Positions 10,990 to 20,134 of a stretch of 64,000 nucleotides of DNA are shown here, in pieces. The stretch lies in the NCBI GenBank assembly GCA_038087015.1, contig JASBNA010000074.1:1-64000 (forward strand), given 5' to 3'. The notes beneath the pieces were generated by a model, which saw only the letters and a program-made list of their open reading frames with translations, did no database searches and was not told the DNA's origin. Within the stretch, counting starts at the first letter, position 1. Every line of letters begins with the position of its first letter. A program made the position numbers and the translations under genes. This DNA comes from Cerrena zonata. Lineage: Eukaryota > Basidiomycota > Agaricomycetes > Polyporales > Cerrenaceae.

Positions 10990-11291
10990 GTCTTCATATA
11001 TATATATTTGGTTACCTTATAGATTAATAGTTAATGTATTCATATATTCTAGTTTTTGCAACCTTTACACGACTGGAGAATCCAGACGAAAAATGGGGAC
11101 ACGCCAAAATTTTGAGAAAAACAGAAGTAACAGATCAATGATAACTTAATTGAAAGAATCATTGTATTGATTCGACTTGATTAAATACATTGGCCTGACT
11201 TGAGCTTGTTGCGCTAGATTACCAACCTGCCCGTGATATTATATATATGCAATTTTTTTTTTTGAACGGTTACTGGTAGAATATAAAAGCT
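10990..11291. other. Short intergenic region CUE3-APM4
   Basis: About 300 bases of AT-rich terminator and promoter DNA with TATATATA tracts near 10999-11008 and 11241-11248. The latter is a plausible TATA region for APM4. Nothing else seen. Confidence 0.4.
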
Positions 11292-12785
11292 ATGATCACT
11301 GCATTATTCATATTTGATGCTAAAGGAGATATATTGATTTCCAAACTATATAAGGAGGGAGTGAAGAGGAATATATCTGATGTGTTCCGGATTCAGGTGA
11401 TTACTACCAATTCCAAGAATAACTCAGCTGGCGATAGTGATGGGAGAGATGTGAGATCGCCAGTTTTAACCTTAGGATCCACATCGTTTATTTATATCAA
11501 GTCGGGATTACTCTGGATATGTGCAGTTACAAGGTCTAACCAAGATTGTTCACTTGTGTTAGAATTTTTGTATAATTTTGAAAATTTGTTAAAGAACATG
11601 TTGATCGGATACGGAAATGATTCACAACTAAGCATTAAGAAACAGTTAACTGACGAATTAATAACAAATAACTTCAATTTGATATATGAGTTATTAGACG
11701 AAGTGATAGAATTTGGATACCCAACCAATCTTGAAATCAATTATTTGAAGAATATGATTACATCGATACCTGCGAGTGATAATATATTCAAAATTGCAAA
11801 TACCAGATTATCAAGAAGTAATAACAGCAGTAACGATAAACCAGTTTCTAACAAATCCAGTAAATTGAGTGGATCCAATGTAACTTGGAGAAACACTGGT
11901 ATCAAATATAGAAGAAATGAGATTTTTTTAAATGTTGAAGAACGTATCAATGTTTTAATGAATGCACAATCAGAAGCATTAAGAGTTTATGTGGATGGAG
12001 CTATTCAAATGAAGACCCATTTATCCGGGATGCCAGAATGTAGATTTGGATTAAGCGATGATAGCATGTTACTTAATCTGAAAAGTTCAGAAAATCAAGA
12101 TAGTGCTGCATATGCATATACATCAAATAATAGAAATAATAATGAGGTTACATTAGAAGATAGCAAATTCCATCAATGTGTTGACTTAACCAAATTTGAT
12201 TTGGAAAGAGTGATCCAATTCATTCCACCGGATGGAGATTTCCAATTAATGTCATACCATTGCTTACTGAATATAAATCTACCTTTCAAAGTATACCCAC
12301 AAGTTCAAGAAATTGGAAGACTGAAGTTACATTATAAAATTAGAGTTAAATCAGCATTCCCAGCAAGACTACCAGCCACCAACGTGCAAATCAAAATCCC
12401 AACACCTAGAGGGGTCATTAAATCAATGGCTACAAACTCCCTGGGTAAATCTAAGTTCCATCCGGAGGAAAATTTATTTATTTGGAAATTCAATAAATTT
12501 TTCGGAGAACAAGAACATATTTTCACCGGGGAAGTGGAGCTATCCAACAATCATAATGATTTCGGACCTAATAGCTCCATGCTGGAAGACGACTTCAATC
12601 AAGTTTATAACAATGGTATAATCAATTGGAATCGACCACCAATCAAATTAGAATTTAAATTGGATATGTTTTCTTGTTCTGGTCTAACGGTTAAATTCTT
12701 GAAAGTTCAGGAGAAACTGAATTACAGAACAGTGAAATGGGTCAAGTACTGTACCCAAGCTGGATCTTATGACATTCGTTACTAA
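11292..12785 (+). CDS. APM4: AP-2 adaptor complex mu subunit (Apm4)
   Basis: A 497-aa mu-adaptin, the cargo-binding medium chain of AP-2 at plasma-membrane clathrin sites; S. cerevisiae Apm4 is 491 aa. The N-terminal longin-like domain (MITALFIFDAKGDILISK) spans about 1-140, a Ser/Asn-rich linker follows, and the C-terminal mu homology domain (about 215-497) starts FLNVEERINVLMNAQSEALR. The start MITALF and SPV/TSFIYIKSGLLWICAVT distinguish it from the AP-1 and AP-3 mu chains. The conserved C-terminal block FLKVQEKLNYRTVKWVKY contains a CTG codon (12717-12719) at a position that is Leu in most relatives. This bears on the genetic code question. Confidence 0.93.
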   Translation: MITALFIFDAKGDILISKLYKEGVKRNISDVFRIQVITTNSKNNSAGDSDGRDVRSPVLTLGSTSFIYIKSGLLWICAVTRSNQDCSLVLEFLYNFENLLKNMLIGYGNDSQLSIKKQLTDELITNNFNLIYELLDEVIEFGYPTNLEINYLKNMITSIPASDNIFKIANTRLSRSNNSSNDKPVSNKSSKLSGSNVTWRNTGIKYRRNEIFLNVEERINVLMNAQSEALRVYVDGAIQMKTHLSGMPECRFGLSDDSMLLNLKSSENQDSAAYAYTSNNRNNNEVTLEDSKFHQCVDLTKFDLERVIQFIPPDGDFQLMSYHCLLNINLPFKVYPQVQEIGRLKLHYKIRVKSAFPARLPATNVQIKIPTPRGVIKSMATNSLGKSKFHPEENLFIWKFNKFFGEQEHIFTGEVELSNNHNDFGPNSSMLEDDFNQVYNNGIINWNRPPIKLEFKLDMFSCSGLTVKFLKVQEKLNYRTVKWVKYCTQAGSYDIRY

Positions 12786-12860
12786 AATATAACATTTTCA
12801 CCATTTTTCCATGTAGACCTTTTTTGCACCCGAATAATTTCCACGTGCAAAGACCCTGTA

Positions 12861-12869
12861 TGTACGGGT
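12861..12869 (+). promoter_or_regulatory. Rap1-like TGTACGGGT motif upstream of PRS5
   Basis: TGTACGGGT lies 115 bases before the PRS5 ATG and is followed by a long T tract (about 12885-12902) that would exclude nucleosomes. It belongs to a motif family repeated across the window. Binding is inferred. Confidence 0.4.
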
Positions 12870-12984
12870 TTGGAAAAACTCAAATTTTTTTTTTTTTTTT
12901 TTCATTAGTTTTTTTTTGGATTCCTCATCAGCCAAATCATCAGCCAAATCATCTCTTAGAGATAGATAAAGAAGCACAGACAAG

Positions 12985-14346
12985 ATGAGAGATTTGATAG
13001 TATTGGGAGGAAGCTCACACCCCAGTCTCACCCGGAATATATGTCGTAACTTGACTACCGAACAAGGGCTAGTTGATCTGAAGAAATTTAGTAATGGAGA
13101 AACTAGTATTGAGATTCGAGATTCAGTTAGAGAAAAAGATGTTTTCATAATTCAAAGTGGATGTGGACAAGTTAATGACAATTTCATTGAATTGTTGATT
13201 ATGATAGCAGCATGTAAGACAGCCAGTGCCAAAAGAGTTACGGCGGTATTACCATTATTTCCATATTCACGTCAACCCGATGTACCGCATGCAGCATCAA
13301 TTACTGGAGCACCATCTATAAGTACTAAGAAGGAACAATATACTTTTGAAAGTGCTCCCAGCACCCCCAGACCATTGAGTAGAAATGATGATGTAGCATC
13401 ACCACCATTATCATTAAACTATGGAGCAAATAATAATAATGAATTATTGAATCGAGCAGCCATTAATAATGCTAACAGTGGGATTAAACAGCCAATTGCA
13501 AGTAGACCGGCCACCCAAGCCATAGCAGAAACTGATGTTAATGGTAAAACCGAAAGTGGATATAAACAATGGATTGCACAAAATGGAACCCTTATAGCAA
13601 ATTTATTAACTACAGCAGGTGCCGATAGATGTATTACTATGGATTTACATGATGCTCAATTCCAAGGGTTTTTCAATATTCCAGTTGATAATTTATACCT
13701 GAAACCATTATTAAAACATTATATCATGGATTATATTCCAAACTATGAAGAATGTGTTATAGTAAGTCCTGATAGTGGAGGAGCCAAAAGAGCCACATCC
13801 TTAGCCGATGCCTTGGGATGCTCTTTTGCATTGATTCATAAAGAACGTAGAGCCAAATTAGCCAAAAACCCTCCTTCTACCGCTGCCAGTGCATCTTCCA
13901 ATAAAGGTCCCTTAACAGTGATAAGCGGGGGTAGTATTGGAATGTCCAGTAGTACTAGTGTCAATACCACTGCTAATGCTACCACCACCATGGTTGCCAC
14001 TACAATGTTGGTGGGAGACGTTAAAGATAAAGTATGTGTTTTGGTTGATGATTTAATTGATACTTCTTACACAATCACTAGAGCTGCTAAATTACTAAAA
14101 GACCAGGGGGCCAAGTACGTCTATGCTTTGGTAAGCCATGGGATCATGAGTGGAGACGCCGTTAATAGAATTAACAAAAGTGCCATTGACAAATTAATCG
14201 TCACCAATTCAGTTCCACAATTAGATCATATTTCTCAATTAGGCGACAAGTTAGAAGTTTTGGACGTTTCAAGAATATTGGCTGAGGCCATTAGAAGAAT
14301 ACATAACGGAGAAAGTGTCAGTATGTTATTCGATCACGGTTGGTGA
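12985..14346 (+). CDS. PRS5: Ribose-phosphate pyrophosphokinase, Prs5 type
   Basis: A 453-aa PRPP synthetase subunit, making PRPP from ribose-5-phosphate and ATP for purine, pyrimidine, His, Trp and NAD synthesis. Conserved blocks are [59 protein letters not shown] and the PRPP-binding loop [20 protein letters not shown]. Two non-homologous insertions, at about residues 100-195 and 292-340, match the layout of yeast Prs5 rather than Prs1-4. The C-terminus [18 protein letters not shown] is nearly that of Prs5. Like yeast Prs5 it probably works in a hetero-oligomer with other Prs subunits. A CTG codon in NLY(CTG)KP sits where relatives have Cys, Ala or Ser, which fits CTG=Ser. Confidence 0.95.
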   Translation: MRDLIVLGGSSHPSLTRNICRNLTTEQGLVDLKKFSNGETSIEIRDSVREKDVFIIQSGCGQVNDNFIELLIMIAACKTASAKRVTAVLPLFPYSRQPDVPHAASITGAPSISTKKEQYTFESAPSTPRPLSRNDDVASPPLSLNYGANNNNELLNRAAINNANSGIKQPIASRPATQAIAETDVNGKTESGYKQWIAQNGTLIANLLTTAGADRCITMDLHDAQFQGFFNIPVDNLYLKPLLKHYIMDYIPNYEECVIVSPDSGGAKRATSLADALGCSFALIHKERRAKLAKNPPSTAASASSNKGPLTVISGGSIGMSSSTSVNTTANATTTMVATTMLVGDVKDKVCVLVDDLIDTSYTITRAAKLLKDQGAKYVYALVSHGIMSGDAVNRINKSAIDKLIVTNSVPQLDHISQLGDKLEVLDVSRILAEAIRRIHNGESVSMLFDHGW

Positions 14347-14424
14347 TGTTTAGTTGCAAATTATGCCGCAATCCTAATACCTCTTATATAGTTATATACT
14401 AATGCAACAAACCTACATCTACGT

Positions 14425-14516
14425 ACCAGCACCAGCTAACTCAGTATACCTTCACTCAGTATACCCAGGTCCCAGCACCAACCAACTCAACATACCTTAA
14501 CTCAGTATACCCAGTA
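14425..14516. repeat. Imperfect 46-bp tandem duplication
   Basis: Two copies, from 14425 and from 14471, share CCAGCACCA, AACTCA, ATACCTT and ACTCAGTATACCCAG in the same order. A further CCCAGTATACC follows at 14521-14531. It lies between PRS5 and GDH2; function unknown. Confidence 0.6.
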
Positions 14517-14963
14517 CCATCCCAGTATACCAGTAACTGATACTGAGCAGAATCCCCCCGCTGTCCGAATCGCTTGTGGTTACCCCGGATAAGCATCTCC
14601 GAATTGGAAAACCCTCCCGGAGAGAGAAACCCATACACCACCCCTCTTTTCGAAATACGTCAAAAAAAAAAAAGCTCTGCTAATGCCGTTTATCATTGCC
14701 CTGTATAAAAAAAAAGAAGCAAAAAACTGCGCGGTTTGTGATTCTACTCACTTTCTTTCTGATAGCGGGTATTTTAGCAACAAGTCCATTGAGCATTGAC
14801 AAGGGCATTGGCAAGGGCATTGATTCCGTAGACCCGTCGTGGAAGGCTTTTCAGATTGAGAGCATTACATTGTTCAGTAGGGTAATTGGGCAATAGTTCA
14901 ACTATTCAGTAAGTTTTGGTACTGGTCATATCGAGAAGTGAAAACTACAGGTAACTTTCTCAG

Positions 14964-15064
14964 GATATTACAGGTCACGATATTACAGGTCACGATACTA
15001 CAGGTCGCGATATTACAGGTCTCATTGACCAGTGGATATTACAGGTCACGATATTACCAGTCAC
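14964..15064. repeat. Six-copy 15-bp direct repeat GATATTACAGGTCAC in GDH2 promoter
   Basis: Units start at 14964, 14979, 14994, 15009, 15035 and 15050. Copies 1, 2 and 5 are identical (GATATTACAGGTCAC); copies 3, 4 and 6 differ by one or two bases. An 11-bp spacer separates copies 4 and 5. The array lies 340-441 bp upstream of the GDH2 ATG, where an upstream activating region would be expected. Confidence 0.85.
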
Positions 15065-15404
15065 ATTTACGGTGGATGTGATCTATAACTGTTGAGAATC
15101 TGACTGATCGCAGCTATTTTTACCAGTGTTTATTTTTCCCGAAAAAAAGTGTTTATTTTTTCCGGGATTGGGGTACGGATAGCGAGGGGGTTTAAAAGTG
15201 AATAGTCAGAAAAAACCTCTCTTATCGCAACACAACTATACGTAAAGGGGAACTTGAACTTTTCCACAATTTTAAAAAGAATATAATAGTTGCCCCTCAT
15301 TTTTTTTCAATTTCAATTGGAAAAGTATATAAAGAGTTGAAATTGTCTTATTCGATATTAGGTATTTGGATCATTGATACATTAATTTTATTATTACAAG
15401 CAAG

Positions 15405-18400
15405 ATGGCTTCATATGAACCTCAATTGCAAAATTTATCTTTAGGTAGATCGATTTCAAATTCTTCGTCAGTTCAAAGTTTAAAGCATGGGTATATTGAT
15501 AAACCCTTCCTGGGTAAGAAAGATCAATATGAACAAGTTTTAGATATCTTGGATAGTACGGGATTCATACCCGAATCCCTCATTGAACTGGAAACACGTT
15601 GGTTTTATGAATCTTTAGGTATTGATGATGTTTTTTTCGCTAGAGAAAGTCCAGAAGGTATTGCTAATCATATTCATTCCCTTTACTCATGTAAAGTCCA
15701 AGCCTACTCAACTAATATCTTGGATCAACCGTTAATTCAATATAAAAGAGAAGGTGATGATCACGCAGTATTTTTCGAAACTTCTTTAAGTCAACCAAAT
15801 GATAAATTATCAAATGATGTTAGTGCTAATTTGAAAAATAGATTTGAAGAAAGAATCGACGATAAATATATTGATCCTTCTTTTTATAAAACTTCAAGTT
15901 ATCGTCAAGAATATTTCAGTGCTCCTCTCAATTTTAAATCTGATCCAATTTTATCAGGAGTTGCAGAAAAAAATCCGGCTATATTACAAAATCAATTAGT
16001 TAAATGTTATTTTGTTTATAAAAATCATTTTCAAGAAGAATCTAATCCAAATGAAACTGATATAAATAAACTTGGTGATTCTACTTTTTTGAAAATTGCT
16101 TCTGAAAATACTAAAAAATTATATTCTGAAATCATTAATAATGTTTTGAAAACTACTGGTCCAGTCATTAAACATTTCCCAATTGAAGATCTGGAAGAAT
16201 ATCGTGTTGTTATTGGGTTTAGACAGAAAACTTCTACCCGTTATAATTCTGCTTTAAGTGATTTAGCTAATTATTATAAATTACAAACAACTCGTAAATA
16301 CGTTGAACAATTTTCAAATGGTATAACCATTATTTCAATGTATGTTACTTCAAGTCCAAATAATCAAAAATTAAATCCAGTTGATTTATCAATTTATCAA
16401 GTTATTAAAGAAGCTAGTTTATTATATTGTATTCCTCATAATTATTTCCATGATCGTTTTATCAATGGTGACTTATCTTTACAAGAATCTATTTATGCTC
16501 AATGTGGGGTTGTTTTTGTAACTCATTTCTTGAATAGATTGGGTCCAGAATATAATAAGTTAACTTCTTTATTAGATGCTTCAAAATCAATTCAACATGC
16601 TGAAGTCTTGAATAGTTTAAAGAAGAGACTTAGAGCTGAAACTTATACTCAAAATTATATTCAAGAAGTTTTCAATTCAAAAAGTGATATTGTTCGTAAA
16701 TTATATCGTCAATTTGCTGATACTCATTATATTCGTTCTTCAATGGAAAAAACTTTATCTTATCAAAGATTATCTCAAATCACTCCAGTTGGTAATGATG
16801 AAGAATTTGAAAAATTATTGAGTAGAGAATGTTCTCAAAATGAACATCAAATTTTCGTTTTAAGAGCTTTATATTATTTTAATAAGTCAATCTTGAAAAC
16901 TAATTTTTTTGTTTCAACTAAAGTTGCTATATCTTTTAGATTAAATCCTTCATTTTTACCTTTGAGTGAATATCCTGAAACCCCCTTCGGTATGTTTTTC
17001 GTTGTTGGTAATGATTTCCGTGGGTTCCATATTAGATTCAGAGACATCGCTAGAGGTGGTATCAGAATTGTTAAATCAAGATCCTTAGATGCTTATAATG
17101 TTAATGTTCGTAATTTATTCGATGAAAATTATAATTTAGCTTCCACTCAACAAAGAAAAAATAAAGATATTCCTGAAGGTGGTTCTAAAGGGGTTATTTT
17201 ATTAGACCCCGGTATTGCTCAAGAAAGACCAAGACAATGTTTCGAAAAATATATTGATTCTTTAATTGATTTATTATTAAAACAATATATTCCTGGTGTT
17301 AAAGATAGTTATGTTGATTTATATAATAAACAAGAAATTTTATTCTTGGGTCCTGATGAAGGTACTGCTGGTTATGTTGATTGGGCAACTAACCATGCTA
17401 GATCAAGAGGTGCTCCATGGTGGAGATCTTTCTTAACTGGTAAATCTCCTCAATTAGGTGGTATTCCTCATGATGAATATGGTATGACTTCATTATCGGT
17501 TAGAGCTTATGTTAATAAAATTTACGAAAATTTAAACTTGGAATCAAGACCAATCAGAAAATTACAAACTGGTGGTCCAGATGGTGATTTAGGAAGTAAT
17601 GAAATTAAATTAAGTACTCCTAACGAAGTTTATGTCGCAATTGTTGATGGTTCAGGTGTAATTGTTGATCCTCAAGGTTTAAATAAGGATGAATTATTAA
17701 GATTAGCTGATCAAAGAAAAATGATTGACCACTTTGATTCGAAATTATTGTCACCTCAAGGTTTCCGTGTTTTGGTGGATGACGTTGATGTTAAAATACC
17801 AAATGGTGAAATCATTACTAGTGGGGTAGCTTTCAGAAATGGTTTCCATATTAACTTTAAAGATGTTTTGAATGATGAAAATGGTGGTGGAATTGACTTA
17901 TTTGTTCCATGTGGTGGTAGACCAGGTGCCATTGATACTAATAATGTCTATGATTTAATTAATCCTAAGACAGGTAAATCAATCATTCCTTACTTTGTTG
18001 AAGGTGCTAACTTATTCATTACTCAATCTGCCAAATTGGTTTTAGAAAACGCTGGTACCATAATCTTTAAAGATGCTTCAACTAATAAAGGTGGTGTTAC
18101 ATCTTCTTCATTAGAAGTCTTGGCTGCATTGGCCTTTGATGATAATGGATTCTTATCCAATATGTGTGTTGACGAAAAAACTGGTGCTAAACCAAAATTA
18201 TACCAAGATTATGTTAAAAATTGTCAACGTATTATTGTTAAGAATGCTCAATCTGAATTCCAAAGTTTATGGGACTTAAAGAAGGTCACTGGGGTCCCAA
18301 TTACTGAATTATCTGACAAATTGTCAGTTACAATCAATAGATTAGCTGATGAATTAGCTAATTCGAAAGAATTATGGAATGATGATGTTGAATTTAGAAA

Positions 18401-18620
18401 TGCCGTTTTATTAGATTCCTTACCTTCATTGTTACTCGATGTTATTGGTATAGATCAAATTTTATTAAGAGTTCCTCAGCCTTATTTGAAAGCCTTATTT
18501 GCAACCCATTTAGCTTCAACATTTGTTTATTCTAGAGGTATTGATTCAAATCCTGCCAAATTCTTGGAATTCATCAGTTCTATTAGAAAACAATATGTTC
18601 AAAAAGGTTTACTTAAATAA
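15405..18620 (+). CDS. GDH2: NAD-dependent glutamate dehydrogenase Gdh2
   Basis: A 1071-aa NAD-specific glutamate dehydrogenase of the large fungal type (S. cerevisiae Gdh2 is 1092 aa). It oxidises glutamate to 2-oxoglutarate and ammonium and is the main ammonia-releasing step when amino acids serve as nitrogen or carbon source. The catalytic region is at about residues 540-620: FRDIARGGIRIVKSRS, then EGGSKGVILLDPG. The NAD-binding half contains PDGDLGSNEIKLS and VPCGGRPGAIDTNNVYDL. Codon use is strongly biased (TTA, GGT, GCT, AGA), as in highly expressed genes. Its single CTG (near residue 61, in LIE(CTG)ETRWFY) is at a position where fungal relatives often have Ala or Ser. A TATA box lies 71 bp upstream and a six-unit repeat further up. 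PUT1, supplying glutamate from proline, is in the same window. Confidence 0.97.
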   Translation: MASYEPQLQNLSLGRSISNSSSVQSLKHGYIDKPFLGKKDQYEQVLDILDSTGFIPESLIELETRWFYESLGIDDVFFARESPEGIANHIHSLYSCKVQAYSTNILDQPLIQYKREGDDHAVFFETSLSQPNDKLSNDVSANLKNRFEERIDDKYIDPSFYKTSSYRQEYFSAPLNFKSDPILSGVAEKNPAILQNQLVKCYFVYKNHFQEESNPNETDINKLGDSTFLKIASENTKKLYSEIINNVLKTTGPVIKHFPIEDLEEYRVVIGFRQKTSTRYNSALSDLANYYKLQTTRKYVEQFSNGITIISMYVTSSPNNQKLNPVDLSIYQVIKEASLLYCIPHNYFHDRFINGDLSLQESIYAQCGVVFVTHFLNRLGPEYNKLTSLLDASKSIQHAEVLNSLKKRLRAETYTQNYIQEVFNSKSDIVRKLYRQFADTHYIRSSMEKTLSYQRLSQITPVGNDEEFEKLLSRECSQNEHQIFVLRALYYFNKSILKTNFFVSTKVAISFRLNPSFLPLSEYPETPFGMFFVVGNDFRGFHIRFRDIARGGIRIVKSRSLDAYNVNVRNLFDENYNLASTQQRKNKDIPEGGSKGVILLDPGIAQERPRQCFEKYIDSLIDLLLKQYIPGVKDSYVDLYNKQEILFLGPDEGTAGYVDWATNHARSRGAPWWRSFLTGKSPQLGGIPHDEYGMTSLSVRAYVNKIYENLNLESRPIRKLQTGGPDGDLGSNEIKLSTPNEVYVAIVDGSGVIVDPQGLNKDELLRLADQRKMIDHFDSKLLSPQGFRVLVDDVDVKIPNGEIITSGVAFRNGFHINFKDVLNDENGGGIDLFVPCGGRPGAIDTNNVYDLINPKTGKSIIPYFVEGANLFITQSAKLVLENAGTIIFKDASTNKGGVTSSSLEVLAALAFDDNGFLSNMCVDEKTGAKPKLYQDYVKNCQRIIVKNAQSEFQSLWDLKKVTGVPITELSDKLSVTINRLADELANSKELWNDDVEFRNAVLLDSLPSLLLDVIGIDQILLRVPQPYLKALFATHLASTFVYSRGIDSNPAKFLEFISSIRKQYVQKGLLK

Positions 18621-18745
18621 GTTTTAGTTCTACATTTAGTTTAGTTTGGTTACATTTATATTCTTTTACTTTCATTTGCTGGATGACGATCGTAGCTTAT
18701 AACTTGTAGATATTTTATTAATGAAATTATATTAACTAAATAAGT

Positions 18746-18913
18746 TTATTTCAGTTCCTTCTCCATCTGCTTCAATATATCTGCTCTTGCCAGTTTCTCT
18801 TCCTCTATTCTAGTGGTAACGTATTCACCCAATAATGCAAAAACAAAGGTTGACCCACCTATATAGTATCTCGCCTTAACCGGAAGACTGTTCCATTTAT
18901 TCCATAAATTCAT
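18746..18913 (-). CDS. Small single-TM protein, probably mitochondrial (55 aa)
   Basis: A 55-aa ATG-initiated frame on the minus strand. The N-terminus is aromatic and basic (MNLWNKWNSLPVKARYY), followed by one hydrophobic segment (IGGSTFVFALLGEYV) and a charged helix rich in Glu/Lys/Arg (RIEEEKLARADILKQ). This is the architecture of small inner-membrane subunits or assembly factors of respiratory complexes. It is convergent with GDH2 and divergent from DPH7, sharing a 126-bp promoter. I do not recognise the family with certainty. The layout of a tail with no stop, plausible codon use and a clean intergenic fit argues for a real gene. It contains two CTG codons. Confidence 0.6.
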   Translation of the reverse strand: MNLWNKWNSLPVKARYYIGGSTFVFALLGEYVTTRIEEEKLARADILKQMEKELK

Positions 18914-19039
18914 TAGTGTGTTTGTTGTATGAAGAGAAGTAGTTGGTTTATTTTTCAGTTTTTATTTCTTCGTTCTTTCATTTGATTGAAAAAAAAAAAA
19001 AGTTGAAAAAAAAAGTTGAATCTTTGCAACTCTTCCATA

Positions 19040-20089
19040 ATGACCAGCCAGAGTAAGAGACTCGGGGTGACAAAGACAAGTTTACCTCCATGCTGTCTTA
19101 GAATACACCCTGTTGACACTTCGCTTATAATATTAGGAACTTACCAACTAGACAAACCAGCAGGTCAAAGAACGGGATCCATCGATCTATACAGGTTTGA
19201 TCAAGATGACTTAAATTTGACATTGATAAAGTCGATTGCAACTGAAAGTGCAGTGCTAGATATAAAGATATCACCATTTGATCCGTCTTTATTGGTTTCT
19301 GCACATTCCACCGGTAATATTCAATTGTGGACAGTCGATCATGTTAGCCCAGATATAGCTTTGGTTGAAAATCGTCATATATTTGATTCTGAAATACTTA
19401 TTACCTCCATATTTTTCAATCCCCAAGAAAAGAATAAAGTTGTTGCCACTCTCACCTCAGGGGAGCTGGCTTTGATTGACTTGAATGACTTCAGCCACGA
19501 CTTATTTGATACAGTACATGATCTTGAATGTTGGACCGCCGGGTTTGGTGAATTGGGCCAATTATCAAATGTCGTATTTACTGGGGGAGATGATGCAAAA
19601 TTGATAGCTCACGACTTGAGAATGAAGAATTCCATTTGGTCAACAAGCTATAAGCACCACGATGCTGGGGTGGTATCAATTCTACCCCCCAATAAAAATT
19701 GGAACAACTCCAACTCGAATCATTTATGGACTGGATCATATGACGATAATTTAAGGATTTTAGACTTAAGAGTAATGGATAAAGAGAACCCTGAATTGAT
19801 TCCAGGTTTTATTCCAAAAGTTTTAGAACAAGAAAACCTCGGTGGTGGGGTTTGGAGATTGATACCCTCTCCCATAGAAAATGATAATAGAGTTATGTCT
19901 TGTTGTATGTATGATGGTGCTCGTATCATAGATCAGGTTGATCAACTGTTTCGAGTTTCTCGTTATTTCAAAAAGGATCATGAAAGTATGTGTTATGGTG
20001 GAGATTGGTCACAAGATGGTAAATACATAGCTACGTGCTCTTTCTATGATAATGTAGTACAAATATGGTCACCAAATGACTTAGAATAA
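19040..20089 (+). CDS. DPH7: Diphthine methyl ester hydrolase Dph7 (WD40)
   Basis: A 349-aa WD40 protein homologous to yeast Rrt2/Dph7. This enzyme demethylates methylated diphthine on elongation factor 2 so that Dph6 can finish diphthamide. The start is the ATG at 19040; an in-frame TTG lies at 19016 but is not needed. WD-type blades are visible at VLDIKISPFDPSLLVSAHST, VVFTGGDDAKLIAHDLR, WTGSYDDNLRILDLRVM and the last blade CSFYDNVVQIWSPNDL. The block ENLGGGVWRLIPSP is characteristic of the Dph7 family. It ends 45 bp from the convergent VRP1 stop. Confidence 0.88.
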   Translation: MTSQSKRLGVTKTSLPPCCLRIHPVDTSLIILGTYQLDKPAGQRTGSIDLYRFDQDDLNLTLIKSIATESAVLDIKISPFDPSLLVSAHSTGNIQLWTVDHVSPDIALVENRHIFDSEILITSIFFNPQEKNKVVATLTSGELALIDLNDFSHDLFDTVHDLECWTAGFGELGQLSNVVFTGGDDAKLIAHDLRMKNSIWSTSYKHHDAGVVSILPPNKNWNNSNSNHLWTGSYDDNLRILDLRVMDKENPELIPGFIPKVLEQENLGGGVWRLIPSPIENDNRVMSCCMYDGARIIDQVDQLFRVSRYFKKDHESMCYGGDWSQDGKYIATCSFYDNVVQIWSPNDLE

Positions 20090-20134
20090 TCATTCATATA
20101 TAAATACATATTTTTACTTCGATATTTTTTTGAT

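Larger units (their letters stand above)
14347..15404. other. GDH2 promoter region with two tandem-repeat arrays
   Basis: About 1.06 kb. It contains an imperfect 46-bp tandem duplication (14425-14516), a poly-A stretch near 14661, the six-copy 15-bp array (14964-15064), and a TATA box TATATAAAG at 15326-15334, 71 bp before the GDH2 ATG. A short frame at 14696-14896 has no recognisable features. Confidence 0.6.

Noticed and set aside
12798..13148. 116-codon minus-strand frame overlapping the PRS5 start
   Set aside because: Includes the promoter T tract (Lys run) and antisense of the conserved PRS5 N-terminus.
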